From NCBI RefSeq assembly GCF_025813715.1, contig NZ_CP107532.1, positions 4,790,001 through 4,854,000 of the forward strand: a DNA stretch of 64,000 bases, in the 5' to 3' direction. The position numbers and the translations under genes are program-made. This stretch comes from Methylobacterium sp. FF17 (GTDB taxonomy: Bacteria; Pseudomonadota; Alphaproteobacteria; Rhizobiales; Beijerinckiaceae). Positions 49,875 to 60,100 of this stretch are shown here, one piece after another (the first letter of the stretch is position 1; every line of letters begins with the position of its first letter). The notes beneath the pieces are model-generated. The model saw nothing but the letters and a program-made list of their open reading frames with translations. It was not told the origin of the DNA and made no database searches.

Positions 49875-50765
49875 ATGACCCTGGACCAGTTGCGGATCTT
49901 CGTGGCGGTGGCCGAGCGCGAGCACGTCACCCGGGCCGCCGAGGCGCTCAACCTCGTGCAGTCGGCGGTGAGCGCGGCCATCGCCACCCTCGAGGGCCGG
50001 CATGCCACGAAGCTGTTCCACCGGGTCGGGCGCGGCATCCAGCTCACGGAACCCGGCCGGGTCTTCCTCGACGAGGCGCGCGCCGTCCTGGCCCGGGCCG
50101 AGGCCGCCGAACTGGTGCTGGCCGATCTCAGCGGCCTGCGCCGGGGGACGCTCGCCCTCCAGGCGAGCCAGACCATCGCCAGCCACTGGCTGCCGGCGCA
50201 CCTCGTGGCCTTCCGCCGGGCCTATCCGGAGATCGTGCTGCGCCTCGAGGTCGGCAACACGGCGGAGGCCGCCGCCGCCGTCCGCGAAGGCCGGGCCGAA
50301 CTCGGCTTCGTCGAGGGCGAGCGCGACGATCCCGCCCTGGCGAGCACGGAGGTGGCGCGGGACGAACTCGTGCTCGTGGTGGCGCCCACGCATCCCTTCG
50401 CGGGCGGGGGCGCGATCGGGCGCGAGGCCCTCGCGGCGGCGGACTGGGTCCTGCGGGAGCCGGGCTCGGGCACCCGCTCGGCCTTCGAGGCCGCCCTGGA
50501 GGCGCGCGGCCTCCCGCCCGCCGGCCTGAAGGTGGCCCTGGAACTGCCCTCGAACGAGGCGGTGCGGGCGGCGGTGGAGGCCGGCGGCGGGGCGAGTGTG
50601 CTGTCGGCCTCGGTGGTCGCCGGCGCCCTGCGCGCCGGCACCCTGGTGCGGGCCGACCTCACGCTGCCGGCGCGGCTCTTCCGGGTGCTGCGGCACCGGG
50701 AACGCTACCGCAGCCGCGCGGCGGACGCGCTCCTCGCCCTCATCGCCCGCGCGCCCGCCGGCTGA
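49875..50765 (+). CDS. LysR-family transcriptional regulator
   Basis: 296 aa. The winged HTH is TLDQLRIFVAVAEREHVTRA followed by AEALNLVQSAVSAAIATLEG. The effector domain follows (TLALQASQTIASHWLPAHLV, ELGFVEGERDDPALASTEVA). It is convergent with the YeiH-like exporter 37 nt downstream. LysR regulators beside yeiH-type genes commonly control them (as YeiE does), probably in response to a sulfur compound. The ligand is not known. Confidence 0.92.
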   Translation: MTLDQLRIFVAVAEREHVTRAAEALNLVQSAVSAAIATLEGRHATKLFHRVGRGIQLTEPGRVFLDEARAVLARAEAAELVLADLSGLRRGTLALQASQTIASHWLPAHLVAFRRAYPEIVLRLEVGNTAEAAAAVREGRAELGFVEGERDDPALASTEVARDELVLVVAPTHPFAGGGAIGREALAAADWVLREPGSGTRSAFEAALEARGLPPAGLKVALELPSNEAVRAAVEAGGGASVLSASVVAGALRAGTLVRADLTLPARLFRVLRHRERYRSRAADALLALIARAPAG

Positions 50766-50802
50766 GAAGTCCTGCCCAAGGCGAGAGAAGCCCCGCTCGG
50801 GA

Positions 50803-51915
50803 TCAGAGAATACCCAGGCCGCGGATCAGCCCGAGGCTGATGCCGCCCAGCGCCAGCAGGGAGGCGACGACGGCGAGGGTGACGCGCAGCCCGGCGCGGG
50901 CGACGACCCGCACGTCGACCCCGAGGCCGAGGGCCGCCATCGACACCACGGTGAGCAGGGTTGCGGCCCGGGCGAGGATCGGCAGGACGGCCTCGGGGAT
51001 CAGCCCCGCCGCACGCAGCCCGGCGAGCGCCAGGAAGGCCAGGATGAACCAGGGCACGAGGCGGTGCAGCGGGACGCGGTCCGGCGCGGGGCTTCCCGGC
51101 CGACCCGACCGCCTCCGCCCCAGCGAGAGGGCCAGCACCACGGGGCCGAGCATCAGCACCCGCACGAGCTTGACCAGGGTGCCGACCTGCACGCTGAGCG
51201 CGGCGACCGGGGCGGTGGCGGCGAGCACCTGCGGCACGGCGTAGACGGTGAGGCCGGCCAGCACGCCGTACTGCATCGGCGACAGGCCGAGCAGCGGCAC
51301 CAGCAGCGGCAGGAGGACGACCACCAGCACGCCAAGCACGGCCGTGAAGGCGATGGAGGCTGCGACGTCCTCACCCTCGGCACCGATGACCGGGGCGGTG
51401 GCGGCGATCGCCGCGTTGCCGCAGATGGAATTGCCGCAGGCCACCAGCATCGCCAAGCGGTGCCGCAGGCCGAGCGCCCGGCCGATGGCGTAGCTCGTCG
51501 CGATGGATACGGCGACGACCCCCGCGATGCCGAGGAGGAGGCCGGGGCCGGCCTCCAGCAGCGTGGTCAGGCTCAAGGAGGCGCCGAGCAGCACCACGGC
51601 GATTTCGAGCACGGTCCTGGCCCCGAAATCGATGCCGGCGTCCCAACGCGGCGCGGGCGTCCACAGGGTGCGCAGCACGGTTCCGATCAGGATGGCGAGC
51701 ACCAGCGCTTCGAGCCAGGCATTGCCGAACAGGCGCACCTCGACGGCTTCGAGGAGCATCGCCGCCGCGCTCACCGCGAGGCAGAGCGCCAGGCCGGGCA
51801 GGTGCGCCGTGATGTGCGCGGTTATGTGCGCAGTGAGGCGCGTGCGCAGGGGCGCGGGGGCTCGCGTGATGCGGTCGGGCGGGTCGGTGGCGGTCATGGG
51901 GGCGTCGTTCGTCAT
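50803..51915 (-). CDS. YeiH-family (UPF0324) putative sulfate exporter
   Basis: 370 aa from the ATG at 51915; a start at 51897 or 51930 is equally possible. About ten TM helices are visible, with the family stretches NAWLEALVLAILIGTVLRTL, GIDFGARTVLEIAVVLLGAS, VACGNSICGNAAIAATAPVI and MAALGLGVDVRVV. YeiH proteins are annotated as putative sulfate or sulfite exporters. In a neighbourhood of sulfonate monooxygenases that release sulfite, export of excess sulfite or sulfate fits. Transport has not been shown for this group in general. Confidence 0.88.
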   Translation of the reverse strand: MTNDAPMTATDPPDRITRAPAPLRTRLTAHITAHITAHLPGLALCLAVSAAAMLLEAVEVRLFGNAWLEALVLAILIGTVLRTLWTPAPRWDAGIDFGARTVLEIAVVLLGASLSLTTLLEAGPGLLLGIAGVVAVSIATSYAIGRALGLRHRLAMLVACGNSICGNAAIAATAPVIGAEGEDVAASIAFTAVLGVLVVVLLPLLVPLLGLSPMQYGVLAGLTVYAVPQVLAATAPVAALSVQVGTLVKLVRVLMLGPVVLALSLGRRRSGRPGSPAPDRVPLHRLVPWFILAFLALAGLRAAGLIPEAVLPILARAATLLTVVSMAALGLGVDVRVVARAGLRVTLAVVASLLALGGISLGLIRGLGIL

Positions 51916-52130
51916 GACCCATAGGCCCATGTCGCGACCGTTCGATCCAACAGAACGTGGCGATGCATTCGTTCTGATATCGTGATGATACGGTTGGGAG
52001 GCGCAACCCGCCGTCACCGTGGCGGGGACCTCGCGGTCGGCGCCGCCCCGCCCTACCTGCCCGGCGGCACGGCCCTGGCAAGGCGCCCGCCGGTCCGGCG
52101 AGCCGAGGGGGCCGCGACGCGAGGAATGCC

Positions 52131-53060
52131 ATGACGAACACACGCTGCACCCTGATCGGCGTCCGCGTGCAGGAGGGCGCCGGCCGGCTCGGCTGCGACA
52201 TGGGGCCGAGCGCCTACCGGGCGGCGGGGCTGGCCGAGACCCTGTCCGGCCTCGGGCTCGACATCGTCGATGCGGGCGACCTCGCGCCGGGCCCCGCCAG
52301 CCCGCGCGCCCATCCCAACGGGGTCCTGCGCCACCTCGGCGCCGTCGCGGCCTGGACGGCGGTGATCGCGGACGCCGCCTACGCGGCGAGCGCCGAGGGC
52401 CTTCCGATCTTCCTCGGCGGCGACCACAGCCTCTCGGCCGGGACGCTGTCCGGCCTCGGCCGCCGGGCCGCCGAGGAGGGGCGTCCGCTCTTCGTGCTCT
52501 GGCTCGATGCGCATGCGGATTTCCACACCCTCGACACCACCACGAGCGGCAACCTGCACGGCGTGCCCCTCGCCTACGCCACCGGGCGCGCCGGCTTCGC
52601 GGGCTACCTGCCGGCTCCGCCCGCCCCTATCGACGCCCGTCATGTCTGCCTGATGGGCACGCGCAGCCTCGACCCGGCGGAGCGCGTCGCGGTGCGCGAG
52701 TCGGGCATGCTGATCCACGACATGCGCACCCTCGACGAGGCCGGTGTCGTCGCTCCCCTGCGGACCTTCCTCGAACGGGTCGCGGCGGCCGGCGGGCGCC
52801 TGCACGTCAGCCTCGACGTGGATTTCCTCGATCCCGGCATCGCGCCCGGCGTCGGCACCACGGTGCCGGGGGGCGCCACCTTCCGCGAGGCGCACCTGAT
52901 CATGGAGATGCTGCACGATTCCCGCCTCGTCGGCAGCCTCGACCTCGTCGAGCTCAACCCCTTCCTCGACGAGCGCGGGCGCACCGCTCACCTGATGGTG
53001 GATCTGGCCGCGAGCCTGATGGGCCGTCGCGTCCTCGACCGGCCGACGCAGAGCTACTGA
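52131..53060 (+). CDS. rocF: Arginase
   Basis: 309 aa, normal arginase length. The dimanganese ligands are all present: GGDHSLS (96-100), DAHADFHT (126-132) and SLDVDFLDP (about 229-237), plus the [14 protein letters not shown] end. NLHGVPLA belongs to the substrate-binding loop. It splits L-arginine into ornithine and urea in the cytoplasm. The gene is divergent from the YeiH gene and shows no operon partner. Confidence 0.95.
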   Translation: MTNTRCTLIGVRVQEGAGRLGCDMGPSAYRAAGLAETLSGLGLDIVDAGDLAPGPASPRAHPNGVLRHLGAVAAWTAVIADAAYAASAEGLPIFLGGDHSLSAGTLSGLGRRAAEEGRPLFVLWLDAHADFHTLDTTTSGNLHGVPLAYATGRAGFAGYLPAPPAPIDARHVCLMGTRSLDPAERVAVRESGMLIHDMRTLDEAGVVAPLRTFLERVAAAGGRLHVSLDVDFLDPGIAPGVGTTVPGGATFREAHLIMEMLHDSRLVGSLDLVELNPFLDERGRTAHLMVDLAASLMGRRVLDRPTQSY

Positions 53061-53209
53061 CGGCGGACCTCGACCGGGGGGCGCGGGTCATCCGTCCGGG
53101 CGGCCCCGGGTTGGATCGGAAACGATCGAGGCCGTCAGGATTTTCGTAAACCAACTTGGGTTAGGCCTTGTCGGATCGACCCGAGACCAGGACCTGACGA
53201 GACCACACA

Positions 53210-54457
53210 ATGGGGCGCGAGGCGCAGGGCGGAGAGGCGGGGCGGTTGGTCGCCCTCGACCGTTACGACATCCTCGATACGCCCCGGGAAGAGGGCTTCG
53301 ACCGCATTACCCGGCTGACGCGGCGCATCTTCGACGTGCCGATGTCGACCATCACGCTGATCGACGGGCATCGGCAGTGGTTCAAGGCGCGGTCGGGCGT
53401 GGAAGCCTGCGAGACCGCGCGGGGGCCGGCCCTGTGCAACGTCGCCATGCGCGAGCCCCGCATCCTCGTGGTGCCGGATGCCCGCGCCGATGCACGCTTT
53501 TGCGAAAACCCCTTCGTGACCGGTCCGCCGCGGATCCGGTTCTATGCCGGGGTTCCCCTGCGAACCCCCGACGGCCACAGCATCGGCACCCTGTGCGCCA
53601 TGGATACGCGTCCGCGCGCCTTCTGCGACGGGGAGGCCGAGACCCTCGCCGACCTGTCCCAGATCGTGATGGGCGAACTCGAACTGCGCCGCGTCGCCAT
53701 GACGGACAGCCTCACCGGGGTGCTGTCGCGCCGGGCCTTCCGGGACGAGGGCGCCCGCGCGCTCGCCCTGGCCCTGCGTTACGGACACCCGCTCGCCTGC
53801 ATCATGGTGGATCTCGACCACTTCAAGGCCGTCAACGACGGCTACGGGCATCCGGCCGGCGACCGCGTCCTCTCCGCGATGGCGTCCGCCTGCCGCAGGG
53901 AGCTGCGCACCTCCGACGCCTTCGGCCGGGTGGGCGGCGAGGAGTTCGCGGTGCTCCTGCCGCACACCGATCTCGCGTCGGCGATGATGGTCGCCGAGAA
54001 GCTGCGGGCCGCCATCGCGCAGCTTCGCGTGGCGACGCCGGCCGGCCCCCTCCGGGTCAGCGCCAGCTTCGGCGTGGCGGCCCTCGACGCCACGGTGACC
54101 GAACTCGACGGGCTGCTGCGGAACGCCGATGCCGCGCTCTACGCCGCCAAGGCGGGGGGGCGGGACCGCTGCGTCGCGCACGGGCCGTCGCGTGAACCAG
54201 CGCATGGCCCGGCGTCTGGGCGGCGCCCGGCGATCCGCACGCGCGTGCTCAAGGCGGGCTGGCTCTCCCTCGAAGGCGGGCGCACGCGCGTCGACTGCAC
54301 CGTCCGCAGCCTGTCCGACGAGGGGGCGGGCCTGAAGGTGATGGACGCGGGCGTGATCCCCGAGACCTTCGAACTCGTCATTGAGGCCGATCACTTCTCC
54401 CGCCCCTGCCACGTCGTGCTGCGGGCGGACGGGCACCTCGACGTGGCGTTCCGCTGA
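53210..54457 (+). CDS. GAF-GGDEF-PilZ diguanylate cyclase
   Basis: 415 aa, cytoplasmic. An N-terminal GAF domain (about 18-160: LDTPREEGFDRITRLTRRIF, WFKARSGVEACETARGPALC) is followed by a GGDEF domain with active site GGEEF (about 242) and an RTSD inhibitory site five residues before it, so it should make c-di-GMP with feedback control. The C-terminal part (345-412) is PilZ-like, with RPAIR as the RxxxR arginine pair and SLSDEG for the (D/N)xSxxG motif, the first position being Ser. The PilZ module may sense the product. Stand-alone gene. Confidence 0.9.
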   Translation: MGREAQGGEAGRLVALDRYDILDTPREEGFDRITRLTRRIFDVPMSTITLIDGHRQWFKARSGVEACETARGPALCNVAMREPRILVVPDARADARFCENPFVTGPPRIRFYAGVPLRTPDGHSIGTLCAMDTRPRAFCDGEAETLADLSQIVMGELELRRVAMTDSLTGVLSRRAFRDEGARALALALRYGHPLACIMVDLDHFKAVNDGYGHPAGDRVLSAMASACRRELRTSDAFGRVGGEEFAVLLPHTDLASAMMVAEKLRAAIAQLRVATPAGPLRVSASFGVAALDATVTELDGLLRNADAALYAAKAGGRDRCVAHGPSREPAHGPASGRRPAIRTRVLKAGWLSLEGGRTRVDCTVRSLSDEGAGLKVMDAGVIPETFELVIEADHFSRPCHVVLRADGHLDVAFR

Positions 54458-54544
54458 GGGCCGCCCCGCGCGGCGACGGTGCCGCGTCCGCGCCTCCGGG
54501 CGCCTCAGCGGGTCTCGGCGGGTCTCGGCGGGGCTCAGCGGGGC

Positions 54545-55555
54545 TTAGCGGGTCTTGCCCACCGCGATGATCGCGCTTTCGGTGAGCGAGAAGACGATGC
54601 CGGCCGCGCGCAGGGCCGCCACCGCGCGCTGGCGGCTCGCGGGGCCGAGGGCGGGGGCGTCCTCCTCGAACCGGCGGATCGTCGAGAGCGAGAGGCCGCT
54701 GGCGCGCGACAGATCGGTCATCGACCAGTCGAGGAGGGCCCGGGCGGCCCGGATGTGCGGGCCTTCGATCCGCTGTTCCAGGCCGTGCCGGAGCGGTCCG
54801 GCGGCCCGCGCCGGGAGGTCGATGGGACCGACGTAGTTCGTCCAGTACGCGAGCGCGCCCTGCGCGTCGGAGGTCGGGATCATCACCATGCGGTATCGCA
54901 CGGTCTCGCCGTTCGCGAGCCTCAGGGTCGGCGTCGTGTGGAGCAGGCTCTGCGTGAGGTAGAGTTCGCGGCCGTACTCCCTCCAGTGCCGACGCTCGCT
55001 CGGCAGGATCGGACGGGTCGGCTCCTCGATGAGTTCGTCCTCGGGAAGCCCCACGAGTTCCTGCCATTCCGGCGAGAAGGCGCGGAACGGGTAGATCGCC
55101 GTCGTCGAGGTGAAGGCCCGCACCCGGTCGAAGATCGCGCGGTCCTGGCGCCGCCGGACCGCCTGCGCCCGCGCCAGGACTTCCCGGTCGCTGACGTCGA
55201 TGAGGATCCCCTGTGCCGAGAGCGGCCGGCCGGATGGCGAGACCCGGACCTCAGCGCGGCTCATTACGGTGCGGATCGTCGAATCCGGGCGCAGGATCCG
55301 GAAGCTCTGGTCGGGGAGGATGCCGAGCTGGTTCGACCCGAAGGGATTCATCGCGGGCGGACGGTCCGCCGGATGGATGAGGCTGTACAGGATCCGGTAA
55401 TCGGCCGTGACGGCGTCGCGGCAGAGACCCAGGATGCCGTAGAGCCCGGGAGACCACACATGGCAATCGTCGGAGAAATGCCAGCTCCAGTGGCCCGTCA
55501 GCCCGAAGCCTTCGAGGAGGCGGAGTGTCTCGGGGGGAGAGAAGCGGGCGGGCAT
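54545..55555 (-). CDS. PAS-PAS-HTH regulator
   Basis: 336 aa. Two PAS-like domains (GLTGHWSWHFSDDCHVWSPG followed by LYGILGLCRDAV; second at about 145-255, with FSPEWQELVGLPEDEL) precede a C-terminal Cro/C1-type HTH (RAARALLDWSMTDLSRASGL followed by SLSTIRRFEEDA) of the kind frequent in Hyphomicrobiales. It probably binds a small ligand or redox cofactor and regulates transcription. The C-terminal segment after the HTH (RAVAALRAAGIVFSLTESAI) is the family's conserved tail. It is convergent with the GGDEF gene. Confidence 0.85.
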   Translation of the reverse strand: MPARFSPPETLRLLEGFGLTGHWSWHFSDDCHVWSPGLYGILGLCRDAVTADYRILYSLIHPADRPPAMNPFGSNQLGILPDQSFRILRPDSTIRTVMSRAEVRVSPSGRPLSAQGILIDVSDREVLARAQAVRRRQDRAIFDRVRAFTSTTAIYPFRAFSPEWQELVGLPEDELIEEPTRPILPSERRHWREYGRELYLTQSLLHTTPTLRLANGETVRYRMVMIPTSDAQGALAYWTNYVGPIDLPARAAGPLRHGLEQRIEGPHIRAARALLDWSMTDLSRASGLSLSTIRRFEEDAPALGPASRQRAVAALRAAGIVFSLTESAIIAVGKTR

Positions 55556-55794
55556 GCGCGTTCGAAGGAGATGGCTTCCGGGGGATGCGTCGATCTAGAT
55601 CATTGACAGGGATCAGGATCTTACCTCGCCGCTCGGCCGGCGGCAATCCGCAGAATGCCGTGCTCCGGGGCCGTCGCCGGGGCCTGCGTGCCGCAGCGTT
55701 GCAATCCTGCGCCAAACCCGCGACCTTGCGGCCCCTCCCCCGATCCCGGCCCGGCCCAGCCTCGCCCGGGCGGCCCCTGCTCCACCCGGAAACC

Positions 55795-57087
55795 ATGTCC
55801 GCGTTCAGCTTCATCCACGCCGCCGACCTGCATCTCGGCAGCCCGCTGAGCGGGCTCGCCCTGAAGGATCCGGACATCGCCCGGCGCTTCGCCTCGGCTG
55901 GGCGCCGGGCCTTCGAGGACCTCGTCAGCCAGGCGATCGAGCGGCGCGCCGCCTTCCTGATCGTGGCCGGCGACGTCTATGACGGCGACTGGTCGGACAA
56001 CACCATCGGGCTGTTCTTCGCCCGCCAGGTCGCCCGCCTCGACCGGGTCGGCATCCCGGTCATCCTGGTGCGCGGCAACCACGATGCCGAGAGCGTCATC
56101 ACCCGCTCCATCACCCTGCCGCCCTCCGTGCGCAGCTTCTCCGCCACGCGGGCCGAGACCCACCGCCTCGACGCGTTCAAGGTGGCGCTGCACGGGCGCA
56201 GCTTCCCCAACCGGGCCGTGGAGGAGAACTACGCCCTGACCTACCCGGCCGCCCTCCCCGGCTGGTTCAATATCGGCGTCCTGCACACCTCCTGTACGGG
56301 GCACGCGGCCCATGCCACCTACGCGCCCTGCTCGGTGGCGGATCTGGCGGGGCGCGGCTACGCCTACTGGGCGCTGGGCCATGTCCACGAATACGCCGAG
56401 CTCGCCCGCGATCCCTGGATCGTGTTCCCGGGCAACCTCCAGGGCCGCAGCATCCGCGAGTGCGGCCCCAAGGGCGCCGTCGCCGTGTCCGTCGCCGACG
56501 GCCGGGTGCGGAGCGTGGAGCGCCTGATCGTGGATCAGGCCCGCTTCCACCACCTGGAGGTCGATCTCTCCGAGGCTTCGACCGAGCGCGAGGCGGTGGC
56601 GGCCATCGAGGCGGCCCTGCGCCCGCTCGGAGACGCCGCCGCGGCGCGGCTCATGGCCGTGCGGGTGCGCCTGCACGGCGAGACGCCGGCCCATGACCGC
56701 CTCGCGGCCGACCGCGAGGGACTCACCGCCGAGATCCAGGCCGCCGCCCACCGGATCCACGAGGACATCTGGCTGGAGCGCCTGAAGATCGAGACCGCCC
56801 GCCCGCGTCGGCCCCGCACCGAGGCGCGACCCGACGCCTTCGCCGCTATCGACCCCGCCACGCTGCTGGCGGCCGTGGACCACGATCCCGAGTTTCGCGC
56901 CCGCGCCCGCGCGGCGCTCGCCGAGATCACCGCCAAGATGCCGGGTGCCTCGCTGCCGGGTTCTTCGCTACCAGGTTCTTCGCTGCCGGGCGGTCTGGCC
57001 GAGGACGACCTCGCCGCCGATCTCGATGCCCTCTGCGCGGAGGCCGAGGCGGTGATCCTCGGGCGCCTGACCGGCCGCACCTGCTGA
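55795..57087 (+). CDS. YhaO/SbcD-like DNA repair exonuclease
   Basis: 430 aa from the ATG at 55795. The metallophosphatase motifs are complete: FIHAADLHLGSPL, VAGDVYDGDW, VRGNHDAES, GVLHTSCTGHA and ALGHVHEY. This is an Mre11/SbcD-type nuclease of the YhaO branch. Near the C-terminus a three-copy SLPGS-type repeat (MPGASLPGSSLPGSSLPGG) forms a linker before a helical cap. It lies directly before the YhaN-type ATPase, its expected partner, with about 80 nt between them. The pair should process DNA ends or hairpins. Confidence 0.9.
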   Translation: MSAFSFIHAADLHLGSPLSGLALKDPDIARRFASAGRRAFEDLVSQAIERRAAFLIVAGDVYDGDWSDNTIGLFFARQVARLDRVGIPVILVRGNHDAESVITRSITLPPSVRSFSATRAETHRLDAFKVALHGRSFPNRAVEENYALTYPAALPGWFNIGVLHTSCTGHAAHATYAPCSVADLAGRGYAYWALGHVHEYAELARDPWIVFPGNLQGRSIRECGPKGAVAVSVADGRVRSVERLIVDQARFHHLEVDLSEASTEREAVAAIEAALRPLGDAAAARLMAVRVRLHGETPAHDRLAADREGLTAEIQAAAHRIHEDIWLERLKIETARPRRPRTEARPDAFAAIDPATLLAAVDHDPEFRARARAALAEITAKMPGASLPGSSLPGSSLPGGLAEDDLAADLDALCAEAEAVILGRLTGRTC

Positions 57088-57166
57088 GATCGTCCCTGTG
57101 TCGCCGGTTTTGCAGGAACCGGCGACCGCGTCCGCGAAACCCGCTCCGTAACCGCCCAAGGTCCCG

Positions 57167-60100
57167 ATGCGTCTCCTCAGCCTCGATCTCGAACGCTACG
57201 GCCCCTTCACGGGCCGCACGGTGAGGTTCCGCGAGGGCGCGCGCCTGCACGTGGTGCTCGGGCCCAACGAGGCCGGCAAGAGCTCGGCGCTCAGCGCCGT
57301 CACCGACCTCCTGTTCGGCATCGAGACGCGCACCCGCTACGACTTCCTGCACGACATGCCGCAGATGCGGATCGGGGCGGAGATCCGCGCCGCCGACGGG
57401 CGCCGCCTCGCCTTCCGCCGGCGCAAGGGCACCCGGAACACCCTGGTCGACGCCGCCGACGGGGCCCTGCCCGAGGATGCGCTCGCGCCCTTCCTCGGCG
57501 GCCTGTCGCGCGACGTGTTCTGCCGCGCCTTCGGGCTCGATGCGCGCTCGCTCCGGGCGGGGGCGGCGGAGATGATGGACGCCGAGGGCGAGGTCGGCGC
57601 GAGCCTGTTCGCGGCGGCCTCGGGCCTGCGCGGCTACAGCGGCCTCCAGGCCGAGCTGGAGGCCGAGGCGGCCGAGGTGTTCACCCCGCGCGCCAGCCAG
57701 AAACGCACGTTCTACCAGGCGCTTGGCCGCTACGAGGAGGCCCGCAAGGCGATCCGCGCAGGCGAGCTGCGCGCCGGGGATTGGCGCGACCTCAACGGCG
57801 AGATCGAGGCGGCGGGCGCGCAGCTCGCCGAGATCAAGGCGGCGCGCGGGCGCATCGCCGCCGAGCAGGCGCGGCTCGCCCGGCTGCGCCGGGTCGGCCC
57901 CCTGCTCCAGGCCATCGACGGGATGGCCCAGCGCGCCGGGGCCGAGCCCGACCTCGTCGCCGTGCCGGACGCCTGGATCGACCGGCTCGGCGCGGGGCTG
58001 GCGGCCCTGCGGGCGACGGGGGAAGCCGCGGCCCGGACCGGGGCCGCCGCGCGCGAGGCGGCGCTGGCCCTCGAGGGGGTACCGGTGGACGAGGGCGTGC
58101 TCGCCCGGGCCGACGAGATCCTGGAGGCGTTCCGGGGCATCGACCGGTTCGACAAGGGCGGCATCGACCTGCCCCGCATCCGGGGCGAGGCCGACGGGTT
58201 CGGGCGCGAGCTGGCGCATCTTGCTGCACGCATCGGCCTGCCCGATGCGGAGATGTTGCGCGCCCGCCAGCCCTCCGATGCGGCCCGCACCCGCATCGAG
58301 GGTCTGATCCGCGCCGGGCGCGAGGACGCGGCCACCCTCGGCCGGCTGAGCCAGGACCGGGACGCCCGCCGGGCCGAGCAGGAGCGGCTCGCCGCCGCGA
58401 TGGCGGGGGCGGGCGGGCTCGCCGACCCCGCCCCCCTGCGGGCCGACCTCAAGGCCTTCGCCACCCTCCGGCGCGACCTCGACCGGCGCGAGGACCTCGA
58501 CGCCTCGGTGACGCGCGAGGCCCGCTCGATCGCCGCGCAGGCCGCCCGGCTGAGCCCGCCGGTGCCGGACCTCGCCGCCTACGCGGCCGGGCGCCCGCCC
58601 TCCGCCGAGGCGGTGGCGCGTTTCCGGCGCGACCTCGACGCGGAGGCGCGGGAGCGCGACCGGGCCGCCGACCGGCGCGCGGCGGCGGGGGCGGCGGTGG
58701 CCCAGCGCCGGGCCCGCCTGCGGGCCCGCGAGGGTGGACGGCCGATCCCGAGTCCGGCGGACCTGCGCGCGCTGCGCGCCGCCCGCGACGCCCTGCTCGC
58801 CGCCCTGCCCGGCGGCGCGCCCGACGCCTTCGCCCGCTTCGGCGCGGCCCTCGCCGCCGCCGACCGGGCCGCCGACGACCTCGTCAGCGATGCCGCCCGC
58901 GTCGCCGAGCAGGCGGCCGATGCCCGGAGCCTGGAGGCCGAGGAGGCCGAGGCGGCGGCCGCCGCCGAGGCGCTCGCCGCCTGCGAGGCCCGCCTGGCCG
59001 AAGGGGCAACGGCCTGGCGCGAGGCCTGGGCGCCCTGCGGGATCGTGCCCGCCGCCCCGGTCGAGATGGCCGCCTGGCTCGGCGAGGTCGAGACGCTCCT
59101 CGACGACGCCCAGGCCCTCGAGACCACGCGCCTGGAGGAGGCCCGCACCGCCGCCCGGGTGGAGGCCTGCCGGGCGCCGCTGGCCGACCTCAGCCGCCGG
59201 GCCGGGCTCCCCGAGCTCGCGGGCCTCGATGTCGGGCGGATGCTCGCCCGGGTGGAGGACCGGGTCGCCGAACTCGCCCTGCGCTGGGAGGCCGTGCGCG
59301 ACGCCAAGACCCGCGCCGCCAGCGCCGCCGAGCAGATCGCCCGCACCGAGGCGGCCCTGGCCGAGGCGCGGGCGCGGGCCGCGTCCTGGCGCGAGGGTTG
59401 GGGGCCGGCGCTCGCCGGCCTCGGCCTGCCTCCGGAGGCCGGCCCCGACGAGGCCGAGGCGGCGCTCGCCGCCTGGCGGGCGGTACCGGCGGCCCTGGCC
59501 GAGCGCGACAACCGCCTCGGCCGGGTCAACGGCATCGTCCGGGACCTGGAGACTTACCGGGACGCGGTTGCGCGGCTGATCGGGGCGGTGGCGCCGGATC
59601 TGGCCGGCCTGCCGCCCACCGCCGCCATGAAGGCGGTCCACACCCGCCTGCAGAACGCCCTCAAGGGCGAGAGCCGGCGGGCGGAGCTGGCGCGCCAGCG
59701 CGCGGCGGCCGAGGCGGCGGGCGCGGCGGCGGCCCGGGCGGCGCAGGCGGCGCGGGCCGACCTCGCCGCCCTGCTGGCCGAGGGCCCGGCCCTGCCCCCG
59801 GACACCGACCCGGAGGCCCTGCATGCCCGCCTCACCGCCCGCCGGGCCTGGGAGGCGGAACTCGCCGAGCGCCGGGCCGAGCTGGCGCGGGCGGGCGACG
59901 GCCTGCCGGAGGCGGCGTTGCGGGCGGACCTCGCGGCGCTCAGCGGCGACGACATCGAGGCGCAGCTCGCCAACCTCGCGGCCGAGGCGGACGACCTCGA
60001 CAGGAGCGGACAGCGCGCCTTCGCCGACCGCGACCGCCACGAGCGCCGCCGGGCCGAACTGGAGGGCGGCATCGGGGCCGAACTGGCCCTGGCCCAGCGC

